The notes: generated by a model not told the origin, from the letters alone. A stretch of 64,000 bases of DNA from Aridibacter sp965216195 (GCA_965216195.1 OZ244151.1:3038001-3102000); one strand, 5' to 3'; positions 42,285 through 52,323 are shown, numbered from the stretch's first letter. Program-made: numbers and translations.

Positions 42285-42444
42285 AAGACACAATTCTGCC
42301 GCTTGAAGCCTCCTAATTCTTCACTACGAGCAGACCAAAAGAAATGTATCAACACTCATTTCCAAAATAAGCAACAAATCTTAAACTGCAAGATCGTTTT
42401 TGGGGATATTTCTGTGTGCTTTTTTTATAGACAGAATGTTCGAA

Positions 42445-42473
42445 AATTTATCGAACTTCCGCCTATATGTCAA
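42445..42473 (-). promoter_or_regulatory. Promoter of the cold-shock gene
   Basis: On the minus strand TTGACA (42473-42468), 17 bases, then TAAATT (42450-42445). The -35 is perfect and the spacing ideal. It would start the transcript about 230 bases before the coding region. The rest of the roughly 400-base gap up to 42609 holds the start region of the tryptophan dioxygenase gene and no other gene. Confidence 0.6.
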
Positions 42474-42609
42474 GAATTTTTTCTAAAAATATAAGTTTTG
42501 CTGATAAATTGACACCGAGCCCCACGGTGAATGATGATATACAGTAAGAAAAACCAACAACAAGGGATTGCGTGATGGGACGATACCTTACGCAATAAAG
42601 ACAGAATCA

Positions 42610-43404
42610 ATGGAAGAATACGGCAAAAATCCAAAGCTATCTTACAACAAATATTTGAAGGTTCCGGAAATCACAAAACTTCAGGAAACCTTGTCTGATC
42701 CTACGAGCCACGACGAGCTTCTGTTTATCATTATTCACCAAACCTATGAACTTTGGTTTAAACAGATCCTGCACGAACTTGACGCCACAATGAAGTGGAT
42801 TAACAGCGACCGCCTGTTCAGGGCTAATCATTCGATGAAGGTAGTGACCTCGATCGAAAAGGTCTTGGTTGGGCAGATTCACATCCTTGAAACAATGGCG
42901 CCGATAGGTTTCTTAGAATTCAGGGAAAAGCTCAACCCGGCGAGCGGTTTTCAATCGATGCAGTTTCGCGAGGTCGAGTTTATATCGGGCGCGAAAGACG
43001 AAAAACTGATGAAGTATTTTGTTGACGATGCTCTCGCCACCGAAAACTTAAAACGCAGATTCAAAGAGCCGACGCTCTCCGACGCATTCTGGCAAGCGCT
43101 TGAAAGAAAAGGGTTTCCTACGAAGACAGAAGAGGATCGAGTCGAAACAATTAGAAAACTCTTGGCAAAACCCGACGAAAATCCCGAACTTTATATTCTC
43201 CAGGATCTGTTGATCGACCATGATGAGAATATTTCGCTCTGGCGTTATCACCACGTAATGATGGTTGAAAGAATGCTCGGATCGAAGAAAGGAACGGGCG
43301 GTTCTGAGGGCGTCGGTTACCTTTTGACAACCCTTTCAAAACGTTGTTTCCCTGAGATTTGGGAAGCGCGTACGCACCTCGAAGTAGGTGACGCTAAAGC
43401 ATAA
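42610..43404 (+). CDS. kynA: Tryptophan 2,3-dioxygenase
   Basis: A heme enzyme that opens the indole ring of tryptophan to N-formylkynurenine. It has 264 residues from the ATG at 42610; a TTG at 42568 could extend it by 14. Seen are FIIIHQTYELWFKQILHEL (with residues that contact substrate near 45-63), GFQSMQFREVEF near residue 115, and LWRYHHVMMVERMLGSKKGT and GTGGSEGVGYL near 220-245, which holds the proximal heme histidine. Length matches the family. No kynureninase or formamidase is nearby. It abuts the next gene without a gap. Confidence 0.93.
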   Translation: MEEYGKNPKLSYNKYLKVPEITKLQETLSDPTSHDELLFIIIHQTYELWFKQILHELDATMKWINSDRLFRANHSMKVVTSIEKVLVGQIHILETMAPIGFLEFREKLNPASGFQSMQFREVEFISGAKDEKLMKYFVDDALATENLKRRFKEPTLSDAFWQALERKGFPTKTEEDRVETIRKLLAKPDENPELYILQDLLIDHDENISLWRYHHVMMVERMLGSKKGTGGSEGVGYLLTTLSKRCFPEIWEARTHLEVGDAKA

Positions 43405-44934
43405 ATGAGAAAACCAATTATCGGTCTAGTTCTATTTCTGGTTGCGTTTTTGAGTGTTTCCGCTCAAAACTCTGACCCGAATTCCCCGATTAGGGTAACG
43501 TTTTTGCACGTAAACGACGTTTACCAATTTATGCCGGTAGAGGGCGGGAAACGCGGCGGACTCGCCAGACTTCTCACTCTAAAAAATCAAGCGAAAGCAA
43601 AAAATCCGAATGTGATTTTTACCCTGGGCGGCGATACTCTTTCTCCTTCGGTTGAAACCCGCACCTACAAAGGTGCGCAGATGGTGGAAGCCTGGAACGC
43701 TATCGGGCTGGACTTGGCGGTTTTTGGCAATCATGAGTTTGACCTAAAGACTCCGCAACTTCTTGATCGAATTAAGGAATCACAATTCACGTGGCTTGGC
43801 GCAAACATAATCGACACAAAGACCGGACGGATCTTTGCCGATACTCCAGAATTTGTTGTGCGTGAATTTGAAGGTGTAAAAATTGGAATCGTCGGTTTGA
43901 TTCTGCCCGAAACAAAAGAGACATCTTCGATGGCAGACCACCTCAAGGTGACTGATTACTGCCTGACGGCGAATTTGATCGTCAGCCGTTTGCGTAAAGT
44001 AGAAAAGGTTGATGCTGTAGTTGGGTTAACCCACCTTTTTATGGCTCAGGATAAGAAGCTCGCCGGCTGCGCGGATTTCGATCTGATCCTTGGCGGACAC
44101 GAACACACGCTTTTGCAGTCTTCTGCTCACGGCACACCCATTTTTAAGGTTTCTGCCGACGCCCGCGAGCTCGGAAAATTTAACCTGAATTTTGATCACA
44201 AAACGAAGCGCCTAACCAGTATGGACTGGGAGATAATTCCTGTCACAGATCAAATAGCGGACGCGCCGGCTTTTGCATCGGTCTTTAATAAATACAAAGA
44301 CCTTTTGTTAAAACTTGAGGAACCCGTCGGCCGAACCGCAGTTGTACTTGATGCACTCTCCCTATCGAATCGAACGAAGGAAACAAACATCGGAAACTTT
44401 ATCGCCGATTCCTACCGGCGTTCGACGGGAGCTGAAATAGGTTTTGTTAATGGAGGCTCGATTCGCGCCGATCTGACGTATAACCCCGGCATATTGACAA
44501 AACGAGACGTTCTCTCGATGCTTCCCTTCAATAATCCGATTGTAAAGATTGAAATTCCCGGAAAAACCCTAAAAGAAGTAATCGAACACGGTGTTGCCCG
44601 GAGCGCAGAAGACAACGAGCCGGGAAGATTCCCTCAAGTTTCAGGAATGAGTTTTAAGTTTGACGCTTCGCGCCCTGCCGGAAGTCGTGTCACGGAAATC
44701 AAGGTGGGCGATAAACCGCTGGACGAATCAAAGACTTACACACTTGCAACCTCAGACTTCCTCGTTTCTCGGGGTGGTGATGGCTATTCGATGTTTAAAG
44801 ACTTGAAGATTCTGGTTAAAGCTGAAGATGCAGCGAGGGATTCCGAAGTCTTTGAAAAATACATTAGGGAATCTCCGAATCAAACGATCGCGCCAAAACT
44901 TGACGGCCGAATTGTAAGGCTCGACGCAAATTAG
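43405..44934 (+). CDS. Exported 5'-nucleotidase / 2',3'-cyclic phosphodiesterase
   Basis: A periplasmic metallophosphoesterase of 509 residues; the signal peptide ends VSAQ near residue 21. The N-terminal domain has FLHVNDVYQF (metal site), GGDTLSPS, FGNHEFD and GGHEHTLL. The C-terminal substrate-binding domain shows VNGGSIRADL near residue 350 and FNNPIVKIEIPG. The order and length match UshA-like 5'-nucleotidases. The ATG follows the stop of the dioxygenase gene directly, with no gap, so translation is probably coupled. Confidence 0.88.
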   Translation: MRKPIIGLVLFLVAFLSVSAQNSDPNSPIRVTFLHVNDVYQFMPVEGGKRGGLARLLTLKNQAKAKNPNVIFTLGGDTLSPSVETRTYKGAQMVEAWNAIGLDLAVFGNHEFDLKTPQLLDRIKESQFTWLGANIIDTKTGRIFADTPEFVVREFEGVKIGIVGLILPETKETSSMADHLKVTDYCLTANLIVSRLRKVEKVDAVVGLTHLFMAQDKKLAGCADFDLILGGHEHTLLQSSAHGTPIFKVSADARELGKFNLNFDHKTKRLTSMDWEIIPVTDQIADAPAFASVFNKYKDLLLKLEEPVGRTAVVLDALSLSNRTKETNIGNFIADSYRRSTGAEIGFVNGGSIRADLTYNPGILTKRDVLSMLPFNNPIVKIEIPGKTLKEVIEHGVARSAEDNEPGRFPQVSGMSFKFDASRPAGSRVTEIKVGDKPLDESKTYTLATSDFLVSRGGDGYSMFKDLKILVKAEDAARDSEVFEKYIRESPNQTIAPKLDGRIVRLDAN

Positions 44935-44950
44935 TCTCACGATCACTCGC

Positions 44951-46732
44951 TTAAAAACTCCAGAAATACGGAATCATAAAGGTCGCAAGTAACCAGAAAA
45001 TGATATTTAGCGGTGTGCCGACGCGAAGAAAATCTGAAAACTTGTATCGCCCGGGACCATAAATCAGAGTGTTTGTTTGGTAACCAACGGGTGTCATAAA
45101 ACTCGCCGAAGCAGCAAACATAACCGCGACTAAAAACGGACGTGGGCTAACGCCAAGCGTATTCGCCGTGGCAATAGCAATCGGCGCTAGGAGCGCCCCT
45201 GTCGCGTTGTTTGACATAACCTCGGTAAGAACCGACGTCATCAGATAAAACACCGACACAAGAGCAACCAACCCAAACCAGGCGGCAACATTCGACAGAA
45301 GTGTCTTTGAAATCAGCTCAGCTCCGCCTGTTTTTTGTAGCGCAATTCCGAGCGTAAGAATCCCTGCGAGGAGAAAAATAATTCGCCATTCGATAGCTTT
45401 GTACGCCTCTTCCATTGTCAGACAGCCGACAAGAATCAAAAGCACCGCACCAATTACCGAACTTTGCACAATCGGCATAAAACCGGTAGAAGCCGTGAGG
45501 ATCACGCCAAACACAATTACCAAAGCGGGAATCAATTTACTTTTGCGATATTTTGGCTGCTCGATTTCGGAGATTACATAAAACGAGGGGTTCTGCTTCA
45601 GCTGATTGTAGCGCGTTGTTTTTACCTCAAGCAGAAGTACGTCTCCCGCGGTGAGTTTTGTATCTGCAATTTTTTCGCGCATCAACTTGCCGCGGTGACG
45701 AAGCGCCAAGACTGTTGCCCCGAAAACTTCACGAAACTGTAAATCTTCAAGCGAATTCCCAACAAATTCGGTGTTTGGAGCGATCACAACCTCAACCAAA
45801 CGAATATCGTCTGTTTCGATGTCTTTATCACGCCATTTGTGTTGCGCCTTGAAAAGCACTCCTTCGCGGGCCTGTATCTTCTTAAATTTATCCAGATCGC
45901 AGCTAACTCTTAGTACGTCGCCTTTTTGCAATACAAGATTCGGAGACGGAACCGGAATCATCTCGTCACCGCGCTGAATCTCAATTATTTTTAGGTCGAT
46001 CTCGCGAACAAGCGGTGCGTCTTTTATCGCTTTTCCAACCGATGAGGAATCTTCGAGCAAGACCACCTCGGCAATGTACTTTTGAAGATTAAAGCTTTTT
46101 AGTAAACCTCCCTCTGTACGCCGATCAGGAATCAAACGTATGCCGACAAGAAGCATATAAGTTGTTCCGATCACAAACATAATCATCCCAAGCGGAGCAA
46201 ACTCAAACATACTAAAAGCCGGTTGATTGTAGTCTTCAGCAATCGAGCTAACGAGGATGTTTGTAGACGAACCAAGAAGCGTGCATACACCGCCAAACAT
46301 CGACGCAAAAGACATCGGCATTAGGAGTTTTGATGTACTCGCTCCAATTTCTTTCGAAACGCCTAGAAGAATGGGGATGAAGATCGCGACAACCGGGGTA
46401 TTGTTTATAAACGCTGAGAAAAAACCTACGGCGATCATTACGGTAACTAGGCCGATCCAATAATTGCGCTTAAATAGGTCCGATGTAATTTTACCCAAAT
46501 AACTTACGGCACCCGTTTTAAAGAGTCCTGCGCTAATTACAAACATCGCGGCAACCGTAACAGTCGCCTTGTTGCTAAACCCGGAAATTCCTTCTTCGGC
46601 AGTGATGATCCCAAGCGCTAAGAGAGTCGCCATTACAAGAATCGCTACCAGATCAACGGATAACTTCTCGGTCGCAAATAGAATTACGGCGCCGATTGTG
46701 ATCGCAATTACAACGAGAATTGAAATAGTCAT
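44951..46732 (-). CDS. SLC13/DASS-type anion transporter with TrkA-C domains
   Basis: An inner-membrane transporter of 593 residues with a split layout. A first transmembrane bundle (about 1-200), two TrkA-C (RCK_C) regulatory domains (about 215-300 and 305-380, with LVEVVIAPNTEFVGNSL), then a second bundle (about 400-593). Family members carry sulfate, dicarboxylates or similar anions with sodium; the substrate here cannot be told. The GxxLxNNxxTxA-like NTPVVAIFIP and NNATGALLAPIAIATAN segments are typical. It is convergent with the nucleotidase gene. Confidence 0.83.
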   Translation of the reverse strand: MTISILVVIAITIGAVILFATEKLSVDLVAILVMATLLALGIITAEEGISGFSNKATVTVAAMFVISAGLFKTGAVSYLGKITSDLFKRNYWIGLVTVMIAVGFFSAFINNTPVVAIFIPILLGVSKEIGASTSKLLMPMSFASMFGGVCTLLGSSTNILVSSIAEDYNQPAFSMFEFAPLGMIMFVIGTTYMLLVGIRLIPDRRTEGGLLKSFNLQKYIAEVVLLEDSSSVGKAIKDAPLVREIDLKIIEIQRGDEMIPVPSPNLVLQKGDVLRVSCDLDKFKKIQAREGVLFKAQHKWRDKDIETDDIRLVEVVIAPNTEFVGNSLEDLQFREVFGATVLALRHRGKLMREKIADTKLTAGDVLLLEVKTTRYNQLKQNPSFYVISEIEQPKYRKSKLIPALVIVFGVILTASTGFMPIVQSSVIGAVLLILVGCLTMEEAYKAIEWRIIFLLAGILTLGIALQKTGGAELISKTLLSNVAAWFGLVALVSVFYLMTSVLTEVMSNNATGALLAPIAIATANTLGVSPRPFLVAVMFAASASFMTPVGYQTNTLIYGPGRYKFSDFLRVGTPLNIIFWLLATFMIPYFWSF

Positions 46733-46810
46733 TGGCCAAAAAAAAGGTTTTAGTCGTAGATATTTAGAGTCATTTTACCCTAGACAAAACTCGTGTGCCA
46801 TCTAGCAAAA

Positions 46811-46841
46811 AAAACGCGATGACAAAGTATCACCGCGTTTT
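46811..46841 (-). terminator. Terminator of the secreted subtilase gene
   Basis: On the minus strand the arms ACGCGGTGA and TCATCGCGT lead into a run of eight T. It lies just after the subtilase stop codon (46866) and before the transporter gene. Confidence 0.7.
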
Positions 46842-46865
46842 ACAAAATTAATTTTTTCGTGATGC

Positions 46866-48308
46866 CTATTCGCCAAGAGCTTTCGAGGCATTCAAACGCC
46901 CGGAGTTTTCCACCTTTCCGTCTAACGCATCGAGTTTGTCAACAGAGCTTAAAAGGCGTTTTCTCAACTCCTCAACCTTGATCTTTGGCTCGGAAGCAAC
47001 AATCAATGCAGCAACGCCCGCAACCTGTGGAGTCGCCATCGATGTTCCCGAAGCTTCGCGGTATTGATCGTTAAGCCATGTGCTTAAAATATCTTTGCCC
47101 GGCGCGGCAATATGTACAGTTTTCGCGCCGAAGTTTGAGAACGAAGCAAGTGAATCGCTTCTATCAAGTGCCGCAACGCTGATCACATTTGGTAGATCAT
47201 AGTTGGACGGATAGTGGGCGCGCTTGTCATTATTCGTTGAATTATTTCCTGCCGCGGCAATAAACAAAATTCCTTGCTCACCGGCGGCGCGAATTGCATC
47301 TTCAAGCGCTTTGGAATACATCGTCGAACCCCAACTCGCATTTATCACACGAACGTTTACGCCGGCTTTCTTTCTGTCAACCGCATAATTGATCGCTTCA
47401 ATAGCGTTTTTCGTCGTTCCAAAACCACCTCGACCCATGAATTTGAGCGGCATAATCTCTACTTTCCAGTTTACGCCAGTAATGCCCATTTTATTATTAC
47501 CTTCAGCTCCGATGATACCTGCGCAGTGAGTGCCGTGTCCGTTTTGATCCATCGGATCGCCCGAATTTGCGTCAGCATTGTATCCATTCTTATCATCGAT
47601 TGTTCCGAGCTCATCGTCATAATAGGCCGGTATGTTATCCGGTCTAAACCAGATATTTGTAACCAAATCCTGATGCGCGTAATCCACCCCGCTGTCTAAA
47701 ACCGCTACGACAACGTCTTCGCTGCCTTGAGTTTTCAGCCAGGCTTTTAATGCCCCTATATCAGCTTTTGCTTTTCCGCCATTTTGCCCTTCATTGCTCA
47801 AAGCCCACTGCTCTGAAAACATCGGATCGTTCGGGGCGCCCTTAAGTTTGTCACGATCTCTTAAAAGCAAATCCTTCGCCGAAACCGCCTTTGCAGGATC
47901 GCCCAGCCGAATTTCATAATTTGGCTCGGCATACATCACGAGATCACTCAACTCACGATACTGCTTGGCGACAGTTTCCGCAGTGAAATTATCAAGGTCG
48001 TCGATCGCATATAAGTTTGTTACATTTTCAATTTCGTCTTCAATACGATCATTGTTTCTCGAAATAAGGCGTTTGATTTCCGAAATGCGAACACCCTTCT
48101 TAAACCTGACCAAAACCTCAGGTCTGCCCTCGGCTGAAGTGCGCTTCGTCACAATAGGCTTGCGCTTAATCCGTCTTTCCTCGCGTTCCAATATGACCCG
48201 CTCGTTTACGACCTGATCGCTCCAGTTTTTTATTTGTCCAGCTACTGCCGCGATCGAAATAACAATCGTTGCTAGTCCGAGATGTATCCAAATGTTGCGT
48301 CTATTCAT
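46866..48308 (-). CDS. Secreted subtilisin-like protease (S8) with inhibitor propeptide
   Basis: An S8 protease of 480 residues. An N-terminal signal anchor (7-25) is followed by an I9-type inhibitor-like pro-region (about 62-140, VLVRFKKGVRISEIKRLIS). Catalytic residues: aspartate in VVAVLDSGVDYAHQD near residue 206, histidine in NGHGTHCAGIIG near residue 262, asparagine in AAAGNNSTN near residue 350, and serine in SGTSMATPQVAG near residue 420. It is a conventional exported protease, unlike the zinc-ribbon protease at 17.3 kb. Confidence 0.9.
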   Translation of the reverse strand: MNRRNIWIHLGLATIVISIAAVAGQIKNWSDQVVNERVILEREERRIKRKPIVTKRTSAEGRPEVLVRFKKGVRISEIKRLISRNNDRIEDEIENVTNLYAIDDLDNFTAETVAKQYRELSDLVMYAEPNYEIRLGDPAKAVSAKDLLLRDRDKLKGAPNDPMFSEQWALSNEGQNGGKAKADIGALKAWLKTQGSEDVVVAVLDSGVDYAHQDLVTNIWFRPDNIPAYYDDELGTIDDKNGYNADANSGDPMDQNGHGTHCAGIIGAEGNNKMGITGVNWKVEIMPLKFMGRGGFGTTKNAIEAINYAVDRKKAGVNVRVINASWGSTMYSKALEDAIRAAGEQGILFIAAAGNNSTNNDKRAHYPSNYDLPNVISVAALDRSDSLASFSNFGAKTVHIAAPGKDILSTWLNDQYREASGTSMATPQVAGVAALIVASEPKIKVEELRKRLLSSVDKLDALDGKVENSGRLNASKALGE

Positions 48309-48326
48309 CGTTCTTACTCCAAACTT

Positions 48327-48608
48327 CTACGAAACCACAATGTGATTCTCACCATCAAAATCCACAAGACGCAGCTGATATTTATCAGCGCGATATTCAC
48401 ATTTTCTTTTCTCCGCACCAAGAACGATTTCCCAACCGCTCGAGATCATCTGTGCTGACATTTCGCCTTTGACCGGTGCTCCCAAAGACATATCCGGAAA
48501 GTCCTTCTCCGCCACCGAAACCGTGTCAATCGCAGACTCCTTCGTCTTTAGGCGCACTGCCAAATCTTCCTTTGCTCGTTTTGTTGCTGATTCTTGGTTA
48601 AAACTCAT
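48327..48608 (-). CDS. Hypothetical protein
   Basis: A 93-residue protein with no signal peptide and no recognised domain. The N-terminal half is charged (SATKRAKEDLAVRLKTKES) and the C-terminal half is strand-rich with one cysteine (KRKCEYRADKYQLRLVDFD). It lies 18 bases upstream of the subtilase gene on the same strand and may be cotranscribed with it. Confidence 0.5.
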   Translation of the reverse strand: MSFNQESATKRAKEDLAVRLKTKESAIDTVSVAEKDFPDMSLGAPVKGEMSAQMISSGWEIVLGAEKRKCEYRADKYQLRLVDFDGENHIVVS

Positions 48609-48665
48609 CGATTCGCCGAGGGGGTATCGTCAATATTGCTACTCTTTATCAGAATAGTCAATAAA

Positions 48666-49223
48666 TCATACGCTTTCTTTTCGCTGTTGTTTCAAGAGAA
48701 ATATTTGTGTGAGCTCGACCAACGCGGGAACAATAAAAATTGCACACGCAAACCCGAGTATTAATCCTGTCGTAACTCTTGTGAAATAAGTGTTTTCCCA
48801 GATTCCGAAAAACGTCAGCGACCAATCAATCGCCATCGGAACAATCGCTAAAAACAACCAAATCCTTGGAAGTGGTTCAACTTCATCCATCGAACGCGTA
48901 AGCGGATAAGCGAGCAATCCAATTAGAATCCCGAAATAAACTCCGAAACACCGGGAACAAACCCCAAACTCGTGGGCAAGGATGTGAAATGAGCGCGAGG
49001 GCATTTGATGACAAATGTAACTGTAAAAATGATAGAGCGGATCCGAGATGCCGTTTAAGCCGTTTGCCTTTGCAATTGGAGCAAGAAGAATCAAAAACAC
49101 CCAGACCGCTGAGATTAAAGCGGCGATCCCCCAAAACCAAAACGCCGTATATCTCAGGTTATTAAGAAAATCATTTGACTTATAGTTTTCAGCGGCTTCG
49201 GGCATAATTCTTGAACGAGGCAC
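48666..49223 (-). CDS. DUF2085 membrane protein
   Basis: A 185-residue (or 179 from an internal ATG at 49205) membrane protein with four to five transmembrane helices. The DUF2085 signature is clear: YICHQMPSRSF, then GVCSRCFGVYFG, near residues 68-95. The conserved Cys/His pattern suggests a metal or redox role, but no function is established. Confidence 0.85.
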   Translation of the reverse strand: MPRSRIMPEAAENYKSNDFLNNLRYTAFWFWGIAALISAVWVFLILLAPIAKANGLNGISDPLYHFYSYICHQMPSRSFHILAHEFGVCSRCFGVYFGILIGLLAYPLTRSMDEVEPLPRIWLFLAIVPMAIDWSLTFFGIWENTYFTRVTTGLILGFACAIFIVPALVELTQIFLLKQQRKESV

Positions 49224-49246
49224 AGCTATCTATCTTGCAAAAGTCA

Positions 49247-51061
49247 TTAAGCCATAGCCTTAGCCGTAGCAGCCTTAGCTTCAAAATAGCTTTCTGGTAA
49301 ATCTCCTGTATCTTCACGGATATACTGCAACTGTTTTGGTTTTAATGTCGCTAACAATTCTTGGCGATTAAGCGTTTCAATTGGTTTTCCAGGATAAATT
49401 TTACCCATTTTCGCCAGACGTTTCTCGGAAAGCGCACCTGAAAACATCAAAAGCGGATAAGTAAAATTCGGTCCGTTTAATTTCCGCAGTTTGTATAGCC
49501 ACATTCCGATTGAGCCAACGCGCCAGGCAGTCGGTCCCCACCAGGAATATTGCCCAGGACGCAAATTCATCTTCCAACACTTCATCATCAGCTGCCATTG
49601 AAGCTCTGAGAGCTGTTTGGTTTTTGTTACCCCTTTCTCCATTTCCATTCGCGTATCGTGAAGCGGGGTGAAAATCGACGGAATCAAAAAGGCGAATAAG
49701 TCGCGGCGCTCCATTTCGTATATGAGATCGATCGTTGCTTTTACATCCTCATCAGTCTCGTCGGGATTACCAACTATTAGGGTCATCGCGGGAAACCAGT
49801 TATTCTCGTTTAGAACCTTAAGCCCTTCAATAACAACACTTTGCCAGTGATCAATCTTAAACGGAACACCTTTAGTCGGCATCACTTTCCGCGCCATCGA
49901 GATCGAACCTGTTTCGAGACCGATCAAAGGCGCTAAGGCTTTTTTCTCGGGATGCTTACTCAAATACGGAAAGTGAATCGGGCTCTTTGGAAGGAGCACA
50001 TCCGAAAGCTGTTTGATCATCACCGGATCGACAACGGCCGGTGCAATCGTTGAATGGCTCAAAACGTGCTGCTCAACACCAGGCGTCTCAACCACGTCGC
50101 GATACAGATCAACCAACGCTTCACGGTTTGGAAAATAAAACGGAGTGTCTGTATGAACCTGCCCCCAGATAAACATATCCTCCGTCGCAAGCGAAATCTG
50201 TTTGTTTCCTTCGCGGACATTTGCCCTAACGGCGTCCATTATCTTTTCTTTCGGAAGATCAATCTGCGGATTTAGATCCGGAACGCAGAATTTACATCGC
50301 CTTCCGCACCCGGTGGTCATTTCGACCACGCCAAAAGTCGTTCGTGTATCAGGAAACATTATCGAATCGCGATCGGTCGGGTGGTTTACCTCAACCTCTT
50401 TCGGCAAATCCTCGCCGGCGATTGCTTTATCAAATAGCTCCAGTGTTTCATCAGATTCGCTACGCCCTTCGACCACGCAATCGATTCCCAACTCCTCATA
50501 CATATCGGTCTGGATGATCTGCCAGCCACCTGAACCGCCAACGATAACTTTGAAATTATCCCTAAAGGGGTTGTTTTTTAACTGCGCGAAAAGTTCGCGG
50601 GAGTAGTGGGAATTGATCGGCATCTTTGATGAGCCGAAAATAGATGTATAAACACCGGCTGCAAACGTAACACCGAGAGGATTGTGCGTTGAAACCGCTA
50701 TAACCCGGGTGTTTGGTCCGACGAATTTATCCAAATCCTCCGGAAAACACGCAACCATGTCGTCCTTGCTGAATTTTCGTTCGAGTGATTTTTCAACGAG
50801 CCTGACGCCCGCCGGCATATATTTTGCGGAGCCGTCTTCGTAGCGCTCGACCTCTCGCCATTCCGGATATTTGCGGTTAAGAATGCTCTCCAGCCAAACC
50901 GGAAGTGACGCCATAGCCATCTGGATAAAATATCCCGCATGGTCTATCGCTTCGGTGAGTGGGGCCGTTAAAACAATTAATTTACCGCCATCGTTTCGGG
51001 CTACGGCTTCAGTTTCTAAATGTGTAACGCCCGAAACCGTATCTTTGACAGCAACGCTCAT
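49247..51061 (-). CDS. B12-binding domain radical SAM protein
   Basis: A 604-residue radical S-adenosylmethionine enzyme with an N-terminal cobalamin-binding-like domain (about 80-220, including GVTFAAGVYTSIFG and VIVGGSGGWQ). The 4Fe-4S site is the CGRRCKFC motif near residue 258, in a TTGCG-RRCKFCVPDLNP setting. A TIM-barrel follows to about 480. Such enzymes often methylate or rearrange carbon skeletons, for example in lipid or cofactor paths. The substrate is unknown, and no biosynthetic partner is adjacent. Confidence 0.85.
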   Translation of the reverse strand: MSVAVKDTVSGVTHLETEAVARNDGGKLIVLTAPLTEAIDHAGYFIQMAMASLPVWLESILNRKYPEWREVERYEDGSAKYMPAGVRLVEKSLERKFSKDDMVACFPEDLDKFVGPNTRVIAVSTHNPLGVTFAAGVYTSIFGSSKMPINSHYSRELFAQLKNNPFRDNFKVIVGGSGGWQIIQTDMYEELGIDCVVEGRSESDETLELFDKAIAGEDLPKEVEVNHPTDRDSIMFPDTRTTFGVVEMTTGCGRRCKFCVPDLNPQIDLPKEKIMDAVRANVREGNKQISLATEDMFIWGQVHTDTPFYFPNREALVDLYRDVVETPGVEQHVLSHSTIAPAVVDPVMIKQLSDVLLPKSPIHFPYLSKHPEKKALAPLIGLETGSISMARKVMPTKGVPFKIDHWQSVVIEGLKVLNENNWFPAMTLIVGNPDETDEDVKATIDLIYEMERRDLFAFLIPSIFTPLHDTRMEMEKGVTKTKQLSELQWQLMMKCWKMNLRPGQYSWWGPTAWRVGSIGMWLYKLRKLNGPNFTYPLLMFSGALSEKRLAKMGKIYPGKPIETLNRQELLATLKPKQLQYIREDTGDLPESYFEAKAATAKAMA

Positions 51062-51141
51062 AAATAAATCTCCGTACTGTTTTTATTATTATCTAAATTA
51101 AAAATCCATTCTTGATGGTTTTATTCCTCAGACTTGTGGAA

Positions 51142-52182
51142 CTAAAACCTAATTACTGCGTTTGGACCGCCTTCAATGTGAACGGTATCGACAAAGCGTA
51201 TGTTTCTGGATTCGGTTGACATTACAAGTGAATGCGTTCGGTTACCGTCTCCAAAAAATCTCACGCCCGTAAGAAGCGATCCGTCAGTAACGCCAGTAGC
51301 CGCAAAAATAATCTTTTCGCCTGGCGCCAAATCGTTCGTGTTATAAACCTTTTCCGGGTCTTCAATTCCCATCGAACGAAGTCGTTCCAAGACCTCCTCG
51401 ATTGGTGGAACCTTCGATTTATCAACCCCAAGGCGCTCGGGATCCATTACCAGTTTTGCCTGAATTTCGCCGTTTAGACACTTCATCGCCGCGGCGGTTA
51501 AAACGCCTTCGGGTGCGCCGCCAATTCCCATCAAGCCGTGAATATTCGTTCCAGCGACTGCAGCTGAAATCCCCGCTGAGAGATCGCCGTCAGTAATCAG
51601 TCGAATCCTCGCTCCGGCTCCTCTTATTTCCTGTACAAGCTGCTTGTGTCGCGGTCTATCAAGCACAATTATTGTCAAATCGTCAATATCACGTCTGAGA
51701 GATTTTGCTATCGCTTTTAGATTGAATTTTACGGGAGCTTCGATATCAACTGCGCCTTTACAGGAAGGACCAACGACAATCTTGTCCATATAGATATCGG
51801 GCGCATTTAGGAGGCCGCCGCGCTCTGCCGCAGCTAAAACTGCGATCGCGTTGTTTGCTCCCACAGCGCAGAGGTTTGTTCCCTCAAGTGGATCGACCGC
51901 GATATCGATCTCCGGAAAAGAAGCCCGCACCTCATCCGGAAAATCCTTTCCGCCGAGTTCTTCACCAATATATAGCATCGGGGCTTCGTCCCGCTCCCCC
52001 TCACCGATCACAATTCTTCCCCGCATCGGAACGGAATCCATTACCTCTCGCATCGCTTCCACAGCAACGTGATCCGAATGCTTTCGTTCTCCCTGACCCA
52101 TCGTTCTTGCAGACTCAATTGCAGCCGCTTCCGCGACCCGCAGGAAGTCCAGAGAAAGCTGATCAGATTCCATGTTTTTCAT
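51142..52182 (-). CDS. glpX: Class II fructose-1,6-bisphosphatase GlpX
   Basis: A 346-residue enzyme that hydrolyses fructose-1,6-bisphosphate to fructose-6-phosphate in gluconeogenesis. The metal and phosphate site is DPLEGTNLCAVGANNAI near residue 98, preceded by GRIVIGEGERDEAPMLYIGE near residue 55. Length and order match GlpX. An AAGGAAAA lies a few bases before the ATG at 52182. Confidence 0.93.
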   Translation of the reverse strand: MKNMESDQLSLDFLRVAEAAAIESARTMGQGERKHSDHVAVEAMREVMDSVPMRGRIVIGEGERDEAPMLYIGEELGGKDFPDEVRASFPEIDIAVDPLEGTNLCAVGANNAIAVLAAAERGGLLNAPDIYMDKIVVGPSCKGAVDIEAPVKFNLKAIAKSLRRDIDDLTIIVLDRPRHKQLVQEIRGAGARIRLITDGDLSAGISAAVAGTNIHGLMGIGGAPEGVLTAAAMKCLNGEIQAKLVMDPERLGVDKSKVPPIEEVLERLRSMGIEDPEKVYNTNDLAPGEKIIFAATGVTDGSLLTGVRFFGDGNRTHSLVMSTESRNIRFVDTVHIEGGPNAVIRF

Positions 52183-52323
52183 AAGATTTTCCTTAAATTC
52201 TTGTAAAATTTTTGTTGTTTAATAGGGCATTTTACCACTTGTATAACCCGCTTTGACAAGTTATCCTTTGCGTATTAAATTTCTAATTTGATTTATTGTA
52301 ATACTTAGGAGATTTTTTACTAA

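Noticed and set aside
42509..42543. Promoter of the tryptophan dioxygenase gene
   Set aside because: TTGACA at 42509 has no -10 box at the right distance; the nearest, TATACA, is 23 bases away.
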